NCBI RefSeq assembly: GCF_027497355.1
Contig: NZ_CP114909.1
Location: 3,677,001 to 3,741,000, forward strand
Length of the DNA stretch: 64,000 nucleotides
Direction: 5' to 3'
From: Micromonospora sp. WMMA1947
GTDB taxonomy: Bacteria; Actinomycetota; Actinomycetes; Mycobacteriales; Micromonosporaceae
Under the pieces are notes generated by a model that made no database searches, was not told the DNA's origin, and worked only from the letters and a program-made list of their open reading frames with translations. Position 1 is the stretch's first letter, and every line of letters starts with the position of its first letter. This document shows positions 59,498 to 64,000 of the stretch, one piece after another. The translations under genes and the position numbers were made by a program.

Positions 59498-60919
59498 TCA
59501 CCTGCCCGGACGGCCGCGCGGATGACGCGGCACGCCGGACGGCAGGTACGGGCGGGCCGAGGCGACCAGTCGCGCGTACCCCCGGGTGGCCGGACCGGGC
59601 GGCGCGTGCGCCAGGCCGCGGCGGAACGTGGTGAGCTGGCCGACGGCCCGGGGTGAACCGGACCGGACCGCGTCGAGCAGCGCCTCGCCGGCCACCGCGC
59701 ACGCCTCGGGCACCGCGCCCAGGCGCAGGTGGCCGCGGGCCAGCCAGCCGCCGTACACGGCCGAGCGGCGCGGGTGGCCGCGCGCGCCCACCACCGGCGT
59801 GAGCAGCGGCACGGCGGCGGCCGGACGGCCCAGCGCGACGAGCGTGCGCCCGGTCATCGCCGCCAGCTCGGCCGCGTCGAGCCAGTAGAGCCAGGGCGGC
59901 TCCCGGCCGGGCTCCGGCGTGCCGGCCCGATCCGCGCCGGCCAGCGCCTGCCCGGCGACGCGGGGACGCCCGGCGAGCGCGGCGGCGAGCGCGACCCGGT
60001 GCAGCAGCAGCGCCCGCAGGCCGGGTGAGGCGGTGGCGCGGCCGGCGGCGTACCCGATCCGGGCCAGGACCAGCGCGCCGGCCGGGTCGCCGGCGTCGGC
60101 CAGCAGGTGACTGGCCGACGCGAGCACGTGCCCGGCCAGCGACGGCTGCCCGGCGGCCACCGCCGCCCGCAGCGCCAGCCGGTACGCGACCAGGCCCCCG
60201 CCGAGGTCGCCCGCGTCGGCGGCCAGCCAGCCGGCGAGCTGCGCCGACTCGGCGAGCGCGGGCAGCATCGCCCGCCGGCCGGCGGGCCCGGCGCGACGGT
60301 AGCCGCGCACCACCCGCCGCAGCCGGCGGGCGCCGCACCCGGCGAGGTCGCCGCCGCCGAGCAGGTCGTCCCAGCGTCGTAGCGTGGCGAGCGTCACCCC
60401 GTCCGCCGGGCGACCACTACCGGACCCGCCGCCGGCGGGCTCGGCGTCCGGTCCGGGCTCGTCCGCGACCGGCGTACGCCGGCCGGCCCGCCCGTGCTCG
60501 TCCCCCCATGTGGGACGGCCGGGCAGCGGCGGCGGTGCGGCGGCGAACGGGCCGGCCAGTGTGCGCCCGGCCGGGTCGGCCGCCCAGCGGTACGCGAGCG
60601 TGAGCAGGGCCAGCCGGGCGCGGGAGCCGGCCGGGTCGACCACCGCGGGCGCCACGCCGAGCCGGCGGCTGCGGGCGGTGGCCTCGGCGAGCAGTTCGCC
60701 CGGCACCCCCAGGACCGTCGCCAGCCAGGCGGACCAGAAGTCGCCGGGAAGACGCAGCTGGCGCTCCCAGCGGGACACCTCGTTGCGGGTCAACGTGGGC
60801 ACACCGGAGGCGGCGCACAGCTCGGCGGCCATCCGCTGCTGACTCCAGCCACGGGCGGCCCGCAACTCGGCCAGCAGCGGCCCGAGCAGGCGCGGGCCGG
60901 GCGGCGGGGACGGGATCAT
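59498..60919 (-). CDS. XRE-type HTH regulator with TPR-like helical repeats
   Basis: 473 residues. The N-terminal helix-turn-helix is LAELRAARGWSQQRMAAEL with TRNEVSRWERQLRLPG as the recognition part. Residues 90-200 are low-complexity Pro/Gly/Ala. The rest (residues 200-440) looks like TPR helices (LPALAESAQLAGWLAADAGD, LASASHLLADAGDPAGAL). Streptomyces-type regulators of this kind sense peptides or lipids. A GGAGG site 6 nt before the ATG supports the start. It is divergent from metF across 228 nt. Confidence 0.87.
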   Translation of the reverse strand: MIPSPPPGPRLLGPLLAELRAARGWSQQRMAAELCAASGVPTLTRNEVSRWERQLRLPGDFWSAWLATVLGVPGELLAEATARSRRLGVAPAVVDPAGSRARLALLTLAYRWAADPAGRTLAGPFAAAPPPLPGRPTWGDEHGRAGRRTPVADEPGPDAEPAGGGSGSGRPADGVTLATLRRWDDLLGGGDLAGCGARRLRRVVRGYRRAGPAGRRAMLPALAESAQLAGWLAADAGDLGGGLVAYRLALRAAVAAGQPSLAGHVLASASHLLADAGDPAGALVLARIGYAAGRATASPGLRALLLHRVALAAALAGRPRVAGQALAGADRAGTPEPGREPPWLYWLDAAELAAMTGRTLVALGRPAAAVPLLTPVVGARGHPRRSAVYGGWLARGHLRLGAVPEACAVAGEALLDAVRSGSPRAVGQLTTFRRGLAHAPPGPATRGYARLVASARPYLPSGVPRHPRGRPGR

Positions 60920-61135
60920 CGGGAACCTCCGGGGGCGACGACGCTGATGGCGACGCGGACGCCCGGCCAGGTGGTGGCGCCGGTGCGTCGCCGTCGTGGC
61001 GACCCCCGCGCGGGCCCCCGGAACGGCCGTCGGCCGCCCACCGCGCTGCCGTCTTTCTACCCCCGGGGTACGACGTCGCGCCGGGACAGGTGTTCGCGGG
61101 CTGGGAAGATTCCCGATGCGCAGTGCCGTCCCGGT

Positions 61136-61141
61136 TACAGT
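61136..61141 (+). promoter_or_regulatory. Leaderless -10 (TACAGT) of metF
   Basis: TACAGT, 6 nt, then GTG at 61148. Confidence 0.65.
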
Positions 61142-61147
61142 CGGTCC

Positions 61148-62065
61148 GTGGCGCTCGGTCTTCCCTCGGTCCTTCCCAATCCCCAGCCGGCCATCGGGGA
61201 GCTGATCCGTGACGGCCGGCCCACCTTCTCCTTCGAGTTCTTCCCGCCGAAGACCCCGGCCGGGGAGAAGCTGCTCTGGCAGGCCATCCGCGAGCTGGAG
61301 TCGCTGCGTCCCTCGTTCGTCTCGATCACCTACGGCGCGGGCGGGTCGACCCGCGACACCACGGTGGCGGTGACCGAGCGGATCGCCACCGAGACGACGC
61401 TGCTGCCGATGGCGCACCTGACCGCGGTGAACCACTCGGTGGCCGAGCTGCGGCACGTGATCGGCCGGCTGGCCTCGGTCGGGGTGCGCAACGTGCTCGC
61501 CGTGCGGGGTGACCCGCCGGGCGACCCGGGCGGCGAGTGGATCGCCCACCCCGAGGGCGTCCGGTACGCCGAGGACCTGGTCCGGCTGGTCCGCGACAGC
61601 GGCGACTTCAGCGTCGGGGTGGCCGCCTTCCCGTACAAGCACCCGCGCTCGCCGGACGTGACCAGCGACACCGCGCACTTCGTCCGCAAGTGCCGGGCCG
61701 GCGCGGAGTTCGCGATCACCCAGATGTTCTTCGACGCCGACGACTACCTGCGCCTGCGCGACCGGGTGGCCGCGGCCGGCTGCGACACGCCGATCCTGGC
61801 CGGGGTGATGCCGGTGACCCAGATCGGCACCATCGAACGGTCGGTGCAGCTGTCCGGCGCGCCGTTCCCGCCGGCGCTCGCGCAGCGGTTCGAGCAGGTG
61901 GCCGACGACCCGGAGGCGGTCCGCCGCCTCGGCGTCGAGCAGGCGAGCGAGATGTGCGAGAAGCTGCTCGACGAGGGTGTGCCGGGGATCCACTTCATCA
62001 CGCTCAACCGGTCCACGGCCACCCGGGAGGTGTGGCAGCGGCTGCGCGCCGCCGCACGGGTGTGA
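61148..62065 (+). CDS. metF: Methylenetetrahydrofolate reductase (MetF)
   Basis: A 305-residue flavin-dependent TIM-barrel enzyme reducing 5,10-methylene-THF to 5-methyl-THF for methionine synthesis. Typical segments are FSFEFFPPKTPAGE, VSITYGAGGSTRD, LAHLT-like MAHLTAVNHS, VLAVRGDPPGD and FAITQMFFDADDYLR. It is orthologous in position to Rv2172c. The GTG at 61148 (VALGLPSVLPN) is a leaderless start. Longer frames upstream have no homology. Confidence 0.93.
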   Translation: MALGLPSVLPNPQPAIGELIRDGRPTFSFEFFPPKTPAGEKLLWQAIRELESLRPSFVSITYGAGGSTRDTTVAVTERIATETTLLPMAHLTAVNHSVAELRHVIGRLASVGVRNVLAVRGDPPGDPGGEWIAHPEGVRYAEDLVRLVRDSGDFSVGVAAFPYKHPRSPDVTSDTAHFVRKCRAGAEFAITQMFFDADDYLRLRDRVAAAGCDTPILAGVMPVTQIGTIERSVQLSGAPFPPALAQRFEQVADDPEAVRRLGVEQASEMCEKLLDEGVPGIHFITLNRSTATREVWQRLRAAARV

Positions 62066-62097
62066 CCACCCGCCACACGACACCCGCGCCGTGCTTC

Positions 62098-62103
62098 TAC
62101 GGT
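62098..62103 (+). promoter_or_regulatory. Leaderless -10 (TACGGT) of the CDP-alcohol phosphotransferase gene
   Basis: TACGGT, 6 nt, then GTG at 62110. Confidence 0.6.
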
Positions 62104-62109
62104 TGATCC

Positions 62110-62799
62110 GTGGTGGGCACACAGCTGAACTGGGACCAGTACGCGACCGCGTGGGCACGGCTGCACGGCGGCTTCGATCCGCGTACCGCCGCGCCGGTGG
62201 TACGCGCCTGGCTGCGCTTCGCCTACCACGTGGGCTACGTGCTGGGCCGGCTGCGCGTCGGCCCCACCCCGGTGACCGTGTTCGGGGTGCTGCTCTGCTT
62301 CTGCGTACCCCTGTTCGTGGAGCGGCCCGGCAACGGGCCGTTCCTGGGCGCGTTGTTCGTGCTGCTGGCCGCGGTGGCCGACAGCGTCGACGGCGCGGTG
62401 GCGGTGGCCACCGGCCGCACCACCCGGCTGGGCTACGTGTACGACTCGGTCGCCGACCGGCTCGGCGAGGTGGCCTGGCTGATCGCGTTCTGGCTGCTCG
62501 GCGCGCCGGGCGCGCTGGTCGCGGCGGCCGGCGGCCTGTCCTGGCTGCACGAGTACGTGCGGGCGCGCGCGGTCTCGGCCGGGATGCGGGAGATCGGCGC
62601 GGTGACGGTGGGGGAGCGGCCGACCCGGGTCTGCGTGGCGCTGGTCGGGCTGCTGGTCGCCGGGCTCACCGGGCTGATCGACGCCGACCTGACCGCCGGC
62701 ACCATCACCATGGCCACCACGGTCTGGGTGCTGCTCGCCGGGTTCGGCCTGGGGCAGTTGCTCTCCGCCGTCCGCCGCGCCCTGGTCGACGCCGGCTGA
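62110..62799 (+). CDS. CDP-alcohol phosphatidyltransferase family membrane protein
   Basis: A 229-residue protein with about six helices. The family motif D-x2-DG-x2-AR-x8-G-x3-D-x3-D is nearly complete: ADSVDGAVAV, then LGYVYDSVADRLGE. All four Asp residues are present, but the Arg of the AR pair is Val (DGAVAV). It should transfer a phosphatidyl or similar group to an alcohol. Which lipid is made cannot be told. It follows metF by 44 nt with its own leaderless -10. Confidence 0.85.
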   Translation: MVGTQLNWDQYATAWARLHGGFDPRTAAPVVRAWLRFAYHVGYVLGRLRVGPTPVTVFGVLLCFCVPLFVERPGNGPFLGALFVLLAAVADSVDGAVAVATGRTTRLGYVYDSVADRLGEVAWLIAFWLLGAPGALVAAAGGLSWLHEYVRARAVSAGMREIGAVTVGERPTRVCVALVGLLVAGLTGLIDADLTAGTITMATTVWVLLAGFGLGQLLSAVRRALVDAG

Positions 62800-62832
62800 C
62801 CGCCGCGCGCCCGTGCGGCGGTCGGCGACACC

Positions 62833-64000
62833 TCACCAAGCCGGGCCGACCGCCTCCGCGACGATCTCCGCGGACAACGTCACCATGGGCAGCCCGCCCC
62901 CCGGGTGGCTGGAGCCGCCGACCAGCCAGAGCCCGGCCACCGGCCCCCGGTTGGCCGGGCGCAGCAGCCCGCCCGCGGTGCCGTAGATCGCCCCGCCCGG
63001 CGCGCCGGTGGCCGCGTCCAGGTCGGCCGGGGTACGGATCTCCCGGAACACCAGCCGGTCCCGTACGTCGGCGCCGCGCTCGGCCAGCACGTCGAGGATC
63101 CGGTCCGCGTACGCCTCGGCCAGGCCGGGCCGCCGCCAGTCCACCGCGCTCGCGGCGGTGCCGTGGCGGGGCGCGTTGACGAGCACGAACCACGCCTCGT
63201 GGCCGTCGGGGCGGACCGCCGGGTCGTCGGCCGCGGTGACGAACACGGTCGGGTCGGGCGCCGGGCGGGCCCGCACCCCGCGACCCGGGTCGCCGAACAC
63301 GGCGTCGAACTCGGCGTCGTAGTCGCGGGGGAAGAAGACGGTGTGGTGGGCCAGCCCGGAGTCGCCGCGTACGCCCAGCAGCAGCACGAACCCGGCCAGG
63401 CTGCGGTCGGTGAGCGCGGCCAGCCGGCGCGGGTCGGGCAGCAGGTTCCGGTAGACGGTGAGCGCGTCCACGTTCGCCACCACCACGTCGGCCGGAACCG
63501 GCGCGGCCATCCCCGCCACGCGTACCCCGTGCACCCGCCCGCCCGCGGCGTCGATCCGGGTGACAGTGGCGTCGGTGCGTACCACCACGCCGAGGTCCAG
63601 GCAGCGCGACAGCAGCGCGTCGGCGAGCGTGCCCAGCCCGCCGCGCAGGTACCAGCCGCCGTACGCCAGTTCGGCGTAGGGGACGGCGACGAGCGCGGCC
63701 GGGGCGCGGCGCGGGTCGGCGCCGGTGTACGTGGCGTACCGGTCCAGCAGCATCCGCATCCGCGGGTCGGACAGGTGACGGCGGCCCAGCCCGCGCAGGC
63801 TGCGGCCGGGGCCGATGGCGGCGAGGTCACCCAGCCGCCAGGCCAGCGCGGCCAGGTCGCGCGGCGAGTCGACGGTACGGCGCAGGATGTCCCGGTGCGA
63901 GGCCGCCCACACCCGGCCGGCGCGCCGCCACAGCCCGCGCCAGTCGGCGGCGGACCGGTCGCCGAATGCGGCGCCGATCCGGGTGGCGAACTCGTCCGGG
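62833..64000 (-). CDS. CrtI-type phytoene desaturase-like oxidoreductase, N-terminus missing
   Basis: About 389 C-terminal residues of a flavin-dependent carotenoid desaturase family protein. Visible parts are GGWYLRGGLGTLADAL, VVANVDALTVYRNLLPD and the terminal FAD motif GLWLVGGSSHPGGGLPMVTLSAEI. The N-terminal FAD-binding GxGxxG lies beyond base 64000. The frame stays open to the edge, so the GTG at 63912 is internal. With the prenyl synthase nearby it hints at a carotenoid locus. Confidence 0.88.
   Translation of the reverse strand, partial: PDEFATRIGAAFGDRSAADWRGLWRRAGRVWAASHRDILRRTVDSPRDLAALAWRLGDLAAIGPGRSLRGLGRRHLSDPRMRMLLDRYATYTGADPRRAPAALVAVPYAELAYGGWYLRGGLGTLADALLSRCLDLGVVVRTDATVTRIDAAGGRVHGVRVAGMAAPVPADVVVANVDALTVYRNLLPDPRRLAALTDRSLAGFVLLLGVRGDSGLAHHTVFFPRDYDAEFDAVFGDPGRGVRARPAPDPTVFVTAADDPAVRPDGHEAWFVLVNAPRHGTAASAVDWRRPGLAEAYADRILDVLAERGADVRDRLVFREIRTPADLDAATGAPGGAIYGTAGGLLRPANRGPVAGLWLVGGSSHPGGGLPMVTLSAEIVAEAVGPAW

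Overview
The window is a high-GC chromosomal segment of an actinobacterium. Codons end almost always in G or C, GTG starts are common, and the gene set fits Micromonosporaceae (Micromonospora/Salinispora-like). The genus is an inference from style and content. I see no rRNA, tRNA, CRISPR array, prophage or insertion sequence. The window opens inside a Rieske protein gene (qcrA) and closes inside a CrtI-like desaturase gene.

From memory of the Mycobacterium tuberculosis genome, the backbone resembles the Rv2172c-Rv2196 neighbourhood: qcrA-qcrB, an exonuclease/GIY-YIG protein (Rv2191-like), a PimB-type mannosyltransferase, a FadD15-like acyl-CoA synthetase, an SRPBCC protein (Rv2185c-like), an acyltransferase (Rv2182c-like), a 3'-5' exoribonuclease (Rv2179c-like), class II DAHP synthase (Rv2178c-like), a PknL-position kinase, an Rv2175c-like DNA-binding protein, a prenyl synthase (IdsA2-like) and MetF (Rv2172c-like). 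This lineage has interleaved its own blocks.

Layout. 0-2 kb: cytochrome bc1. 2-9 kb: secreted DUF4142 protein, nucleotidyltransferase, NUDIX, an RSH-type (p)ppGpp enzyme and a DnaQ/GIY-YIG fusion. 9-16 kb: NYN-domain protein, CxxC micro-protein, M48 protease, PimB-like enzyme, GGDEF-EAL protein with an overlapping methyltransferase gene. 16-23 kb: FadD, sensor kinase and LuxR-type regulator in a row, then SRPBCC, ROK kinase and EEP phosphatase. 23-29 kb: flavin monooxygenase with an alpha/beta-fold partner, OtsA, a membrane protein, PlsC. 29-34 kb: a large class III cyclase/ATPase and a Crp-type regulator. 34-38 kb: exoribonuclease, PPi-type phosphofructokinase, ProC, YoaK. 38-46 kb: ureABC-E-F-G-D, a urea channel and an ammonium transporter with a PII-like tail. 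46-52 kb: small enzymes, a secreted SGNH hydrolase, glutathione peroxidase, chitinase and a lipoprotein. 52-64 kb: AroG, threonine aldolase, endonuclease IV, PASTA kinase, IdsA-like synthase, HTH/TPR regulator, MetF, CDP-alcohol phosphotransferase, CrtI-like protein.

The clearest functional unit is the urea block: urea enters by the channel, urease splits it, and the Amt/PII-like protein next door handles ammonium. A second theme is lipid and isoprenoid envelope chemistry. A third is regulation by nucleotides: RSH, cyclase plus Crp, and c-di-GMP.

The most notable non-gene observations are a family of three GATCWWGRAGTT inverted repeats between genes, a structured three-way-junction element at 23.24-23.37 kb, a 58-bp triplicated segment carrying a ribosome binding site and start codon before the threonine aldolase gene, and many leaderless-type promoters (NANNNT, then 6-8 nt, then ATG/GTG). 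No obviously new multi-gene system (defence, secretion or biosynthetic) was found.
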